From: Pipra filicauda
Lineage: Eukaryota; Chordata; Aves; Passeriformes; Pipridae
DNA length: 64,000 nucleotides
NCBI RefSeq assembly: GCF_003945595.2
Contig: NW_024103696.1
Span: forward strand, 2,066,080 to 2,130,079
Reading direction: 5' to 3'
The notes under the pieces were generated by a model. The model did no database searches and had not been told where the DNA came from. It saw only the letters and a program-made list of their open reading frames with translations. Positions 34,357-48,800 of this stretch are shown here, piece after piece. A program made the position numbers and the translations under genes. How positions within the stretch are numbered: the stretch's first letter is position 1; every line of letters begins with the position of its first letter.

Positions 34357-37300
34357 AAAGTTTCTGCATTGTCTTAAAGCCATTTAATTAAAATGAAAAA
34401 GTATATCCATCTTTTAGATTAAGTAACAGCATGGAAGACGTATAGAAGTAAAGATACTAAAGATACCTTCTATTTCTTAAGAAATATTGAACTGATCAGA
34501 AAGCTAGGTCTATTGTGGAACAGCCTGTGAAACATGATGCTGCCAATATAGTTTTGATAAAGGAACAAGAGAACAAACAAACCAAGTTGAGGGTCAAACC
34601 ATCAAGAAAAAATTAAATTATTTTCTGTGTAATCACTGTTTTAACAACCTGTCATTCATATCACGTGGCATAAAGCCAAAAGGTCAGCAATCTGGCAACT
34701 CTTCTGTACTCCTTTCCAGTAAATATATGCTGGACCATTTGAACCATTTGCTGCATAGTGTTTTCTAATGGGAAGAACAGTGGACAGTTCCTGACATCTG
34801 TGTTGTAATGTCATTTAGGGGCACATCAACTACCAAGGGGGAGGGAAGCAACAGGAGCAGCAGGAACAAATACACTTGGGTTGGCAGGAGATGGGAACTG
34901 AATGGGAGGAGAAAGAACAAGCATAAATGGTATTTGTTTTGCATTCAGCAGTTCTACAAAACAATGTCCTGAAATGAGAATGTCTAAAGTTTTCTGACTT
35001 CTTATATTTCTAGTCAACCATCTTTCAATTACTTATGAAGCTTTTTAGAACTAACCACACCAAAACAAATAAAGCCTCACCAAACCATATATTTCTGTTT
35101 CATCTTCAAACAAATAAAATTAATGGAAGATTTGGCAATTCCACTGATTCAGTCATATGCATATGTATGTTTAAATATTACATGCTTAATGAAGAAGTCT
35201 ACCATTTCCTACATAGACAATAGTGAAAAAGGAATGCTGAAAAGGCTCCCAAAGAGATGTTCAGCTATCTATGTAGTCTTACTGGCTATGAGACCTGATT
35301 TTTTTTACGTATCTTAAAACATCAGTGAGAAAGGAATTGGCAAATATTAAGGAGAAAAGATTTCCATGTACTGACTAGTGAAAATAAGTGAAAGAACAAT
35401 ATTAAAAGAGGTGGAAAAGTAGAGAAAACATAAAAGAAAATTTATTTTTATTTTTATTTAGAAAGTGTGTAGGGCAGCACTTGGAAAAGGATCAAGATTT
35501 CCTGTTGGAGTTTAGAACTTTATGCAGACTTTCAAAAGTTAACTTCCGTTTGAGAAGAATGAAAATGAATGCAATTTATCATAAATTAGAAGTAGCTATG
35601 TGCTGCACTGGAAGAATACAGATAAGTACGGTGAGGCCTCCAAATGAATACTCTAGCAGATTACTCACAGATGCTTTGGGGCAAATTAGAATACACAGAG
35701 AAGAAAGCACCAAAATCTATCAGTTTGCTTATCAAATTCATAAGAGAAGTTGTTGAACATAAGATTCAGAAGGAACCCACTGAACTCCTAGTTCAAAAGG
35801 TTTTTGTAAAAAAGCATTGACCTTTTTTTTTATTATTGCCTCTGCTAATGAAAATTCCTAAAATATTTGCAGCACATTGGAGGATACAAAAGCATTTGGC
35901 TGAATTAGTTAGAGGCAGAGTTATTCATACAATATTAAAGTGCACCAAGAACCATGTGGCCAAATAAGGTGGCATGTTAATATCAACATTAAATAGAAAT
36001 GAAATTAAAAATCACAGTAAATATGAGGAGTGAAAACTGAATTAAAGTAAATGGGAAGAATGAAAACAGCTGTCTGCAATGAATGTGGTAAAGACATTGA
36101 CTGAAGAAGTTAGCTCTTCATAACACCTAAGACCTTGCAAAGACTGGCTGATATGCAGCCTTATAACTCTGGATTTTGTAAAGAATGTTATTTGTATTAA
36201 CAAAATACAACAATTGTGCAGTCCTAAATGTTTGATTCACATAAGTACTTCATATTTTTGCAAGGTTGTGTTTTGTGTTATGTTTTTGTGACTTATTAAA
36301 GCTTTTCATTAAATATATGCTACAAGTCAGTTCCATAGAATACAGATGAGGTCATCTGTGCTATGAGACCCCAAGGAGAAGACTCTGTTTTCCTATATAC
36401 TGTCCTATATAGGAAAAATCTCAATCCTTGGAAGTTGGGGGGGTTGGGAAAAGCATTCAGGTAATCCCTTTTTACAGATTTCAATGTCTATTTTTTGCTT
36501 TCCCTGCGAAGCTTATTATAAAATATGATCCTTTAGTTTACAAAGTCTGCTCTAGATATAGGTATTTTACTGAATGGTCAGTGGTGGAACTGCTAGGGGA
36601 AAAACTTAGAAAATTATCCAGTCTATGCAGGGATTGTATTTGCCTGGGTGAGATTCTTAACAGAGAAATGTCAAATTATGAATTAATCACCACCTGCTCC
36701 CATTTTATTCTGTGGAGAAAGATAGACACTTCCAGGAGAGATTCTTCTTGGCTCAAGATGATTGTCTAAACTTAGTGAGATGGATTGTCCTTTTCAGGTG
36801 TCTATTTATCTTCACTAAGCTTCAAAAAGTGCCTAGGATTATTATTTTAGCCTAAAATAACTAATTGTTTTATGTCTAAACTTAGGCAAGATAAATTCTA
36901 TCTGTAATGCCTTTTTTATTTGTTTACTTTTTGGTGTAAACATGTTCATAGAAATGAGCAAAAGAAAAAACATTGTAAGCTGCGGCATAATATGAATTCT
37001 GCTGAAGGCACTGAGAATCTTACAGTTGCTGTCTGTGAGATTTGGATTAGACAAATAATTTCCTCCTGTTATGGAGTCTCTGGAGAGTTCTCATTAATCT
37101 AATTATATGTGGAGGTTGTAGGGTCTAGACATTCTCTCCTCAAATCCGTCTTTTCCTTTATGTACATGCCAAGTATAGACTCTAGAGATGAGATTCAACC
37201 ATGCAGTTTTAGCTGCCTTAAAATCATGTGAACTAAGCTAGTCAACCAGACTTATTCAATATCAATTCAGAGAGACGTTCATGCCCAGAGGACAGCCCCT

Positions 37301-40144
37301 CTTAGATAACAACCTTAGGGGTAATTTGCCTTCTGGAAGTGCCTGCCTTATTACACAACAGAAGCATGGGCAAACAATTTACACGATTTTTCATAGCATC
37401 ACAGATGCTTAACAGATAAATAGAAGAGGCAGACTGGTGCATTCTCAATGCTACAAAATGAAGTATTATGTTATGGTGCAAACTGAAGCAAAATAGAACT
37501 TAAATTGAGCTGACTGCGGATGAACTTTAAAAAAAAAGTCTGATACTTGCAAAATATCTTTTTTTCTCCAAAGAAAATAATAATTGAATTTTTATGAAAT
37601 TTTCATTATCTGAATGAGCAATATAGCAAAACAAATAGGTAAATTGTCAGCTATGGAAATGTTCTGAAACACTGCAATTTAGTTACTTAATTGTCAGATT
37701 ACATTCAGGTGATTATTCATTTAGCTTTCATAGCAATGTGATGCCTCTTGTTTTAATAGTGGATATGGATGGAGAAAGAAGTAGTGTGACAATATTCTTA
37801 ACTGAACACTTTCATTGCACCTATTGAGTGGTTGCTCAGCTTTTCAATTAATTGTGAAAATTCTTCTTGTTCTAGTCCATCAACAACAACAGTAAAAAAA
37901 AATCCTCATAGAACTAAATTAAATCAAAGCTTTATTTGTTAAATGCCAAAGTAACCCTGGTCAAAAATAAACAGATTTATTCTAGTTTCATGATAAACTT
38001 CGTCACTTATACTACTCATGGAAGCACTTGCAGCATGAAAAGTCGTGCTAACCAATGATTACTTGGTAAAGATCACTTAATAGCAATTGTCTCAAACTGC
38101 TACCACTCACTCTTTGGATGTAAGAAATATGGTCTTAACAGAAGCAGATATATTCTGTTTTATATTGAAAAGATAAAGTAGTATTTGCTCTTGTCCTTGA
38201 CAGCAGTTTTACGTGAAGGTAGGACTTCATAGTGTGTACTTGAGCTCATAGATTCAAGCCTTGCAAACTGGCTAGAACTGGTCCCCTGAACTTAACTGTT
38301 TCCGGTACTGAAGAAGCTATTAAAGCTCTTCTTGGCTGTGGTTTGCCAAAGCTCACTCTTTCCTTATCTCACCAGCTCTTCCATTTGGTTCTTTATAACC
38401 TGTTTTTCTATGAGTGCTGTATAATCAGTCTGGTGTGTGTTTGCCTAGTTGTCTGACTGTTTGCACCTCAAACAACTGCTGCAAAACCAGACAATTTCAA
38501 TTACATTCTCAGTCAAATTTTGCAAACTCCAACTCTTCAAAAGGTTATTAAGTTTCTGTACTTTTTGTGATAGATGACAGCCAAATAAAGGATATACTCC
38601 CAGCTGATCTGTTCTTGAGAGAAAAGCTGCAGTATAAACACAACCTTTATTCCATGTCATATGATCCACAGAGAAAAGAATTATGAACACTTCAGATAAA
38701 GGGGAAGCTTATACTGGTGTCCTCTTAGGCATGGGCATAAGGATCAAATCCATGGAAACCAGGATTCATTAGCTGGGCTCTCACAAAATTACCTCTTCTT
38801 TTCCTCACAGCTTTCTCCTCATGTCCTTGGGCTTGGGTTTGAGTGTTTGTTTTTTTTTGGTTGAGTGTTGGTTTTGTGATTTTTTTTTAATTTATTTATT
38901 TTTTTAATTTTCCTTCTCTAGCACTGTTTAAAAGGGTGCTTTGCAGTTTTTGGCATGAAGCCTAATTTTTCCATAAATAAACGGGCATTTTGTCCAGCTA
39001 TAAAATGCACTAGCATTACCAAGATTTTTTTAGCTCAAATGAGCCATTTCCCCCTTTAATTACTTTATACATATATGGCATGTATACATGATGGAACCTA
39101 CAGTCTTACTATATGCTGTGCTGTGATCTCATATTTCTACATCAAAAGGATGGAATATTAAATGAAAAATTAGTAAGAACTGCACAGTCACTAGTCAGTA
39201 TGTCCATTACTTTTCTTTCAATAACCAGATTTCATGGGGGAGCAGGGGGGAAATAAAACTGGTCATTTTTTTCTGTTGAAATTCATATTTTTCCATAGGA
39301 AACATATGATTTTGAGAAATACTGTGATTTCTTAATTAGGAGAATTGAAGGGAAAATGGGTTTTAATTCAAAGTTTCAAAGAAAAAATCATGTTAAAATA
39401 TTTCTTTAAACTAATTTTGAAATTAAATGCCATTTCTAAAATTAATTTTGAAACTAAAAATATAATATAAAAATATCACTTGGGGAGAATTTTCAAAATA
39501 TTGTATTTCAAGACTTGTAATAAAAAGTCCTTGGAAAATTTACACATTTAATGAAATGAAAACTCATTTTAAATTACTGTAAATTTTGAATCTTCTTTTT
39601 AATAATTCAAATACAGCTAGAAAATGATACAATTTTTAAAGAAAATCACCTAATCATGAAATAGAAATGAGTTCTCAAAAGATCTTGTAGTCTAATTCCT
39701 TACCCCATAGCAGGATGTATGTATGCCCCATAGCTGAATGTATATTGGTCCTGAAGGCAATTTTTGAAAATCTTTTTCACTAACTTGCAATGAGAAGAAT
39801 TTAAATCATTAAAATATTCAAAGTGAGATATTAAAGGAGAAATTGGCTGCAACAGAAAAATATTTTATGTCTAAGAATAAAGACAAAAAAGATAGAATAT
39901 ATTTCAGTCCTGACAACTTATCTGGGTTTAAAAGGGACTATACAGAGAATTAATTCTCGGAGAATGTAGAAAAAGCGTCCTCCTATAATGGTAGTTGTGT
40001 TGCTCAGATGAAAAATCAATCTCCTATGGAGAAGGATCTGCAGTCCAAACCTCATCACCCCACGGCTGTAGCAGTACTAAAGCAGCTCCTGGGCTGATTA
40101 CTCATCCTTTGTTGGTGTATATTATTTAGAGCAATGCATACAAG
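34357..40144. other. unique AT-rich DNA, no gene seen
   Basis: About 5.8 kb without recognised transposons or exons. The 113-codon frame at 36428-36769 has no domain I know. A perfect palindrome cctatatagg lies near 36406, and a T-rich run at 38850-38910. Confidence 0.55.
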
Positions 40145-40385
40145 AATATTACCTGGGAATTCATCTGACTCCTACGACTTTTCACATATCATGAAGAGTG
40201 GCTTGGCAACTGTATCAGTCAATTCCTTCCAGGCTCTGGACTGCATCTCACTGGGTCTCATAGACTTATGTATGTTCAGCTTTCTCAAGTGGTCATGAAC
40301 CTGATCTTCTCTTACAGAGGGGGAGGACTTTGCTCCCCCAGTCCCCATCTGGCAGTCCAACCACATATACATCAGAAGCATTAGT
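40145..40385 (-). pseudogene. internal fragment of CR1 ORF2
   Basis: The minus-strand frame 40381-40172 contains VREDQVHDHLRKLNIHKSM and ELTDTVAKPLFMICEKS, the segment at the beginning of the CR1 reverse-transcriptase domain, upstream of the catalytic box. A few residues past the stop at 40171 the sequence still resembles CR1 (ESDEFPG), then the similarity ends. Neither the catalytic region nor the 3' UTR follows. CR1 copies are normally truncated only at the 5' side, so the 3' portion must have been deleted or moved. Confidence 0.75.
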
Positions 40386-42530
40386 TAATTGTATTTAAGA
40401 GTTTTTTGCACTGCCTGCAAGAGAAGTTTACTTGGTTTGGTGACTGAAATTAAACAATATAGAAATCAGAGTCCAGTTTTCTTGTTACTTGAAAAATTTA
40501 ACTTAAATTCTTTCCAGATTTTATAAAAACTCGGTTGTTAGTAAAAATCCCAAAAATTTCTGGCTAGTCTATATAATCATTATTTCTAGTTTCCTAAAAA
40601 GAATATGAGAAATTTAATTTTGCTTAATGCCATCTTCATAGCATTCAGTGATAGCTAAAGACGGGCAGCCAAACTGGCTAACCAATTTTAGTGAAGGGTC
40701 ACCCTCTACACCTGTCAGTCTGCCTTGTACTTTTTATCATATGCAGTTCTATACAACCTGTAGTATAGGAGATTATCCAAGTATGCAGCACATAGTGTGC
40801 AGCTAACTTTCAGTAAGCCTGAAACACCTGTTTCATCAGGTAGCACTCAAAAAGTTGCTTGTCCACCACATTATAGTAATCTTTATTTTTTTTGTAAATA
40901 TGATGGATTTAAACATATTTATAATTATGATTCTGATTAGACAAAGAATTTGTTAAAAACAATTACTAAGACAATTTATAGATCATTCCTTATATGTGCA
41001 TTGCCAACTAAAGTCAGATTTGTTTTATTTATTAACCTTTTTTAAAACTAAACTTCCTTTAAATAAATAGGTTTTGCTCTTTAGCATTTATTAGGTCAGT
41101 TTGTGAATTTTTGTACAAGTCACATAATACTGGTTCATATGCTCTGTGAATAGATGATCTCCTAGATTGCCTTTATTTCCTTTCAAAAATAGTTTTGCTT
41201 GGTGATTCTACTATATATCCTAGTCATCAAAAAAAGGAAACCTCACTTGAATGCTCATGTGAAACACATTTAAATCAAACAAATGTTCATGAATGAAAAA
41301 GACTATTAGGCAGCTGAGTCAAATCCCATGTTCTAATTTGGTAATTTGTGTCAGGATCAATATAGTACACTATTTTACAATGTCTTACTATGATTTCCAT
41401 TGAAAAATAAAGTAAAATCAAGTGTAAAATCATGAGTGTTATGTTATGCTATGACATTTGAATAATAATATGGTTCTGAGATACACAAAATATTAAGATT
41501 TATTGTTTACCAAGAATCCCAGTAGAGTGCCTTAACTGTGAACTCAGTCCTCTTCTCTGCTGATAAACTTGTCCTATTAAGACTCTAGTCATTTGTCTGT
41601 TTTTATTCCTACATTTCTAAATACAATCTTGTAGAGTAAGTACCCAAAAGATGAGAAAGCTGTTGAGATTGGTTCTGCTATATTAATTCCGTTCAACATA
41701 CATTTTCTGATGTGAAGTAGCTTTCAGAATTAGCTGCTGTCCATATGAATATGTTGCAATGATGGAATTTAAAGCTTACAAAACTGTTTATATGATTAAT
41801 ATAAACATGATTTTGTTCGAAGTCACAGTGCATTCTGTGTCTATTGCTGTATTGGAAGAAGTTAAGCAGCTAAGACATTCAGAGTGGCTTATAATACTTT
41901 ATACATGACTTTTGTCAGCTTTGTTGCAGTATGTATTGTAAATCCTTTGGCACAGTCATGGTCTACTAGGCCAATAATCTCCTTTCTGAAATGCCTTTAA
42001 ATATGTATTTACATGAGAGCATAATAGCTCCGAAGAAACAATTATGACCAAGAAAGTCTACAACCCCTGTTTAAAAAGTCAAGAAGCTGTTACATTCTTC
42101 TCAGTTAACTGAGATTCTCTGTTTCGATGAAGTAACTAATTTTATTCTCATCTAACAAGCATTTTAAACTAATCTGTCTTTGAATTAGTAGAGCATCACA
42201 TGAGAATCAAGGGGCTTCATCCCAGCTGCAGCTGAAGATGACAAACATATAGTTGCTAAATTTTATCAAAACTGAACGCAATATGAACAATACAAATTTC
42301 TGGGGGAAAAAATCCCAAAATATAAATCAAAGACAATCAGAATTAGAAGTTTTTACTCACTTTTTAATTCACCCCAAAGGAAGATGGAGAACAGAAAGCT
42401 ATCAAGAACACTATATCTCAGATCAGCCACACTTAAAAATTCTGACAATTGCATAGATACGAGTGCCATACTGTAAATCAAGAATTGAAAATACTACTTC
42501 AGCGGGAATGTTGACAAAGAATAGAATCAT
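40386..42530. other. unique AT-rich DNA, no gene seen
   Basis: No recognised content. Confidence 0.55.
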
Positions 42531-42805
42531 AGAATGATTTGGGTTGGAAGGGACTTAAAGATCGTCTAGTTCCAGCCCCCCTGCCATGGGCAGGGACACC
42601 TTCCACTAAACCAGGTTGCTCAGAGCTCCATCCAACCTGACCTCAAATACTTCTGGGGATGGGGCATTCACAGCTTCTCTGGGCATCTGGGTAACCTGTT
42701 CCAGTGCTTCATCACCCTCACAGTAAATAATTTCATCCTAATAGCTAATCTAAACCTACTTTCTTTCTCTTTGAAGCCAGTCACCCTTGTCCTGTCACTA
42801 CATTC
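42531..42805 (-). repeat. CR1 3' end
   Basis: Starts with atagaatcatagaatgattt (3' terminus, complemented), then gggttggaagggacttaaag, ctgccatgggcagggacacc, gcatctgggtaacctgttcc and cacccttgtcctgtcactac. It covers the 3' UTR and the last part of ORF2. The fragment at 2322-2418 is a relative. Confidence 0.9.
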
Positions 42806-45800
42806 TCTTTAAGTCCTCTAACTTTCAATCTTTTTTCATCTTAATTATTTTAAGATCATAAAACCTAGCAGCTAAACCTTCAAAAATTAAAATTGTTATC
42901 CATATGTCAGAGACAGAAGTAAGAACCTACGTAATGTTATGAGACAATCAATTTTAATAGTCTAATGCAAATTTCAACTTTTGTCATAAATTTTCAAGTA
43001 CAAAATAAACAGCCTTTGGTCAATATTTACTTATATATTTTCAGTTCTCTTTTAGTCTGCTATTTGCTCAAAATGACAGTTAAATGCAGATCCTTCCTGG
43101 TGGTTTTTTTTCTTTATATAAAAAAAAAAAAGAAAAGAAAAATCCTGTAGCTTTGTATCTGTCTCCTCATATTTAAAATGTGAAATGGGAATCAAAATCT
43201 TCCATAGATACAATCAACTCCGAAAAAGAAGGTAGTCTTATATGATTCAGAGGGAGGCAGGCCCATTTGCAGATCAACAAGCTTTTGCTGTTTTCTTAGA
43301 AACCAGGAATAACCATTTATCTGCATAAGGCAAAGCTGTTTACAGTGATTTCTGAGCACTTTGTTTCATCTAAAAGAAATTTGCATTTTCATCAGCTCAT
43401 GAAGCTGATAATTAGTATCCAGAACTGATGTAGATCTTACCCCACAGCTTTTATACAGCATGGCATTTTCTTTTCATGGGATCACAACCCTGGGAAATGC
43501 AGTCTTTACTCACATTGCCTGATTGGTTTGTCTAGATTTCTAAGTACTTTTTTTTTTCCCCCCAACATAAACTATCATTTGTAGCCATTTTCATTTGGCA
43601 GTTTTGCATCCTGTTTTTCCTGAAAGTCTTCATTCAGACTCACCCTGGATGTTCGCCAGAACCAAAACAATTCTCATTCTACTTAAAATGCTTGCCCTTG
43701 TATACGTGCATGTGTGTAATAGGTAATGGATCTGAATTTAACTTTACAGAATGATGAGCTAGGCATATTTGTCTCCCTGATCCATTAGACACTGGAGGAC
43801 ACAGATCATTGTAGCAGACACACTCCGTTGATGCCTTCCCATTTTGCTAATACTCAGCTTTTAACTGACATCAGCATCGTGTAGTAAAATTGCTTCCAAC
43901 CTCATTTAAACAGCTGCACATTTGAACAGGCTTAAACGATGGGGTTTAGTAAATTGGTGAAGCATAAGTTTGCATATGCATAAATTAACCTGGCCAAGAG
44001 CCAGCTTTCAGGAAATCCATTCTTATTTAACTGCTGAAAATAAATGCCTGGTCTCCAGGGGCAAGGGGAAGAAGGTAGGGGCAGTAAGGCAACTCTCACT
44101 TAGCATCCTATTGATTTCAACCTCACAAATGATGCACATCATTGGTTTGCCCAAGCCTGTGGAGTGAGCAGATCAGCGCTGACCCACTACCTCCGAACTC
44201 ACAGCTGCTCAGCTTTACTTTCTCAGTGCTCACTGAACTGAAAGAACGCTTTGGAGCTCCTGCCTGATTTTCACAGCCATCCTATGGCAGTACAATGTCC
44301 ACTGCTGTTTCCCTTTCACTGAAGTGTATCTTTCATTTTTCCTCCCTTTTCTCATTCACTAGTCTACACAGGCTTCATTATTGTTTCTTCTCCTTTTCCA
44401 CAGGAATCACTCTTTTGAAGCATTAATGTAAACAGTTCTCTGAAGATTTCTGCAGGCTGCATATATAAATGAAAATATATGAATTCACAGAGAACTAAGG
44501 AAAGCACTGAAATCTTACTGAGGAATCTGGAAAACATTTCTGTTCTTCTTCCCTGCTCCCACTTTCTTTGTTTTTGTTTCTGTTTTGTTTTGTTGTTTTT
44601 TTTTTAAATCATTCTTCAGATAGAGTTATTCCGGTAAATGAGGCTGAATCAAAACACTACCTTTTAAGCAGACATTTAAATAGATTGTAATTTGCTTCCT
44701 CCCTTCCCCTAAACTTTCAATGGCTTTAACAGATACTTGGGAAAATTAATTTCCTCAATAGTTTTTTTTCCTTTTTCCTGGAAATGCTAGATGCTCCATC
44801 TAGTGGACTAATTGAGCACGGTTAAAACTTATGACACGTAGAATCCTTTGAAATGTGAAGAAAAAATTAACTTTATTGCAACAAATGAGAAGAAGGGGGG
44901 GAAAGAAAGAAAAAGACAGCTTTCAATTTCTGCAGAACACGTAGAAGTTTGAGCAATAATTATAAGCATTATAATGCATCATGAGAATTTATTCTCTTCA
45001 CAAGCAATACTGCTATTGAGACAGCCCATTGTTGCCATGGAAATATGTCATAAATTTCTGTCAACTACCTAAAATAGCTGCAGATCACAAGGTAATCAGG
45101 GCTGTTTGGTTTGGTTTGGGTTTTTATGTGTTTTATAGCTTTTTTAATTTCATCAGAAATAAATAATGTTTGCTTTGTAATTTGTAAGCACATTTGTTGA
45201 AATTTTATGAGTAAACCAATGTATCTTATATTTTTCTCGCAGTGAAATGTTTTACATATTGTGTAAAATCTTGTGCTAAATTACCTTACAATGTATACAG
45301 TTTTCTGCCTTGACCAATACGTATTTAATTCCTCTAATTTGTACTCTGAACATCAACATGATCAGAAGGCTGCAAGAGTGTGCTGTGCTGTTGTAACTTG
45401 CCTATGGATCTGTCATTACTCCTGTCATTGTTTATAGCACGATTTTCAGCATGGTCAAACACTCATTGCTCTGATGAGAGAAAAATAAAATATTGAATTT
45501 AGAAATGCTAAAGACCAGTCTCTAAATCTATAAAGAGTGTACAGGAAAGGAAAATTAAGGGTAAGTGTGAATTCACCTACAATGTCACCTACTCACTAAG
45601 GTGCTCTGTTCATCAGTATGATTGAAACTTGCCATCCATGGCAGAAAGCTTAAACAGATCTGATTGAAATGAAATCAGGGATTGCAGAATTTGTATAATT
45701 AAAAAGCCATCAACATAATATTATTCTTTGGGAAAGAATTAAAATTTTATAAAAATATCCCCATAAGCAATCGTGCTTTAAACTTTAAATCACATGTAAA

Positions 45801-48800
45801 TTCTTGGGGGTGGAGATTTCAAGCTTCCAGAAAAGCAGATTTCTTCTTTCTTTTACTTTTTTTCTTTCTTCTTGTCTCCCCCCATTTAACCTTTCTGTCT
45901 GTACGTATACTTGCATTTTGTGCAACAAATAAAAGAAATCAAAGACACTTATTTACTGTGCACAATTTGTGTATGATTAGAAACAGAAGGACTATGCCTT
46001 TGTCTTTTACATTCTGCTTTGAGATAGATGTGTATTAAAACCAGGCAGTGCAACTGTAGTTTATCAGAAACTTGTTCTGTGCTTTTGTGGTGTAATTTAC
46101 TCTAAAATACTTAATATCATTAACATTCTACTCAAGCCTCACATACATAATGCTGCAGACTCTATAGCTACCACAGCCAAAGATATAAACAGGCTTTAGT
46201 GTCCTGAGAAAAAAAAAAGAAAAACACATTTGGTAGTTGACGACCCTATTCATTGATATAGTCAGCCTTGTTAGCTGAGCGTGAAAGGAAAGTTGCAGAA
46301 TAGAAAAGACTTCCAACATTCATGAGCTGGGGTACTTTTTTTTCAGATTACTCAGAAAATACATATTTTGCCTATAAAGAAACCAATTGAAGGGAATTTT
46401 AATATAGACGTAGTTAGAATTCTAAGAAAACTATTATAATTAAGGAGATATCTGAACATTCCTTGCTGCTGAAAAATAAAGGAGAGTAAATCCAGAAAAT
46501 TTAGGATAAAGTCCTTTATTTTACTTTTTCTGTTTTCCATTTTCTCTCCTTCTCACATTTTTTTTTCAGTTTTTAAAATCTCTAGAAGAAAAATCCAGCA
46601 TTTTCACTGGATACATAAGGTGCAAAAGCATATAAAGCTTTAAGTTTTCTTATTTTCATGCTTGCAGGTAGAGATTCACAGACTGAGACAGCAGATGAAA
46701 CTCTGTTATATATCAAAATATATGTATCCCCATACATGGATCTAAACTCAAACATGCCCCCTCAAACTCTGTTTGAGAAAAAAAAGTCAGGCCCATTGAA
46801 TCAGCCTCGGCTTACTTCTAAAATATAGATCATGGAGCAGTACTACCTGAAAGGAGAATCTTGGCATAAAATTACTGTGTCCTGATTTGTACACAGTTTT
46901 ATGAAAAATATACACCAAGTGTAAGAAAAGCCAGGTTTCTTGATGATATGTAAGTTTTGTTTCAGACAATCAGTTGAAAAGATGTAGAAAAGGGAAGAGT
47001 GTATTTATAAAATGAATTTATCCAATTTTGATGTTCTAATCTATAAGAATCTGTGTACCATACAGAAAATGATATCTAGGTACTTTCTTCCATTTGACCA
47101 ATACCTAAATGTCTCATTTTCATGCTTTTATAGTTGAAAACAAAGTGATATCAATTTCACATGCTGATCAAGACTTCTCTGATATCAGGAACTCTGAAGC
47201 TTTCCCTCTTTGCCTGGCTGTCCACTACTGTGAATGTTAGAGTGGGAACTAAACACACTCCGGTGAAAAATTAAGTAGTTGCATCAATACATGTAGCAGT
47301 TTTCAAGAAAAACAATTTTGTTCAAGCTATGAAGATGTATTAAGAGTGATGACTTCCGATCACAAGATATTTACTAGATAAAAGAGTATTTTCATTCTTT
47401 TTATGTCAGACACTTCATTTTATACATTCTTTTAAGCTCATCATTCTATTTTCAGGTATATATCTGGATTGAACTGAAAGTCTACCTAGGGCAGTTTCAA
47501 AACATAACCAGTAGTTATCCACAAAGAAACAGAAGAAATACTTTTTTATAAAAAAAATATCACAGGTACTACCACAACTTTAGTGATTAAGTATCTTTCA
47601 TAAGAGTTCCTTCAACAAGAAGAGTAATTTTTTTCTATCAAAATAAGTTACAATTCTTTTTTTAGTCTTTTCTTTCTTTAATTTTTAGAAGTGCATTCTC
47701 TTGTCATAATATATACCAATGCTATGGTACTCTTTCCAAACGAAATAAAATGTAATTTATCTTATTGGGAAGTTTCATGCTCATACTTCTGCTAAATATC
47801 ACTGAAGAGCTTGACAATCTTATGTAATCTGCTTAGAAATCTAAATTCTTCATTTTGTTGAGATTGAGACCATAGAAAGCCTATTCCAAGAAAACACCAA
47901 TTATCTCAAGGGAAAAGGTGAGAATAGAAAATGTAACCTTGTGTCAGTTTCCCCTGAAAAATTTTCCTTTGATGCTACAGTAATTTCTTCTCTATGCAAA
48001 GGAGTTTCTTGTCTGTGTAGCTATGTAACTTCTTGAATATGGCCCAAAGCTTTTCCTTAAGGTTGTTTCTCTCAAAAGCTCTGACTATGGAGTCAAGAGA
48101 GAAGGCAATCTCACCACAACCATAACAATAAAAAACCCGATAACTTCAGTTTTGAAAAAAAAAGTTCCCTCAAAGTTCATTATGAGCAGGGCCTTGAGAA
48201 TTCTGCTTAATTCCATCCTCTTGGATTTCTTGAACTTCTTCCTACTCTTGAACTCTTGGATTTATGACAAGAAATGGCTTACCTTGATTTGTCGGATTGA
48301 TTCACTATTTCTCACATCACTGGTTTCCTGGTGCATGGACAGCTGAATTTTGACCTGGCATCTCAACTGTCACACAATCTAACATATGCTGACACTGGTT
48401 TCAGCTTATCTTACCATCCAGAATATGCCAAGCTATGGTGTTTCCACCTATCAAGCCGAATTTTTAGTCTGACAGTAAAAGACTCAGAAATAAAATGTCA
48501 CCCAACATCAGTATAGAAATACTAAAGCAGTATTACTATGTACGAAGGCAAACCAGCCTTTTCGGCCCCTCCCACATCACTATGACCCTAATTTACTTCA
48601 CTTAGAGTCTAATAGTGTGCTATCCTTAAAAAAGGAAACAATCCCAAAACACAAAGAAACAAATAGAAAAACCCACCAAAAAGAAAAAAAAAGTAATAGA
48701 AGCAATGGCAATTCATTGGAGAATCTTCAGAAAATCTTCAAAATTTGGAATACCCTATATTCATTTTTAAGTAAAAGCAGTAATGAATTATTATTGATTA

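Noticed and set aside
36404..36417. Palindrome cctatatagg
   Set aside because: Short AT-rich palindromes are common at this composition; no further structure supports a function.
36428..36769. 113-codon plus-strand open frame
   Set aside because: No motif, signal peptide or convincing context; treated as chance.
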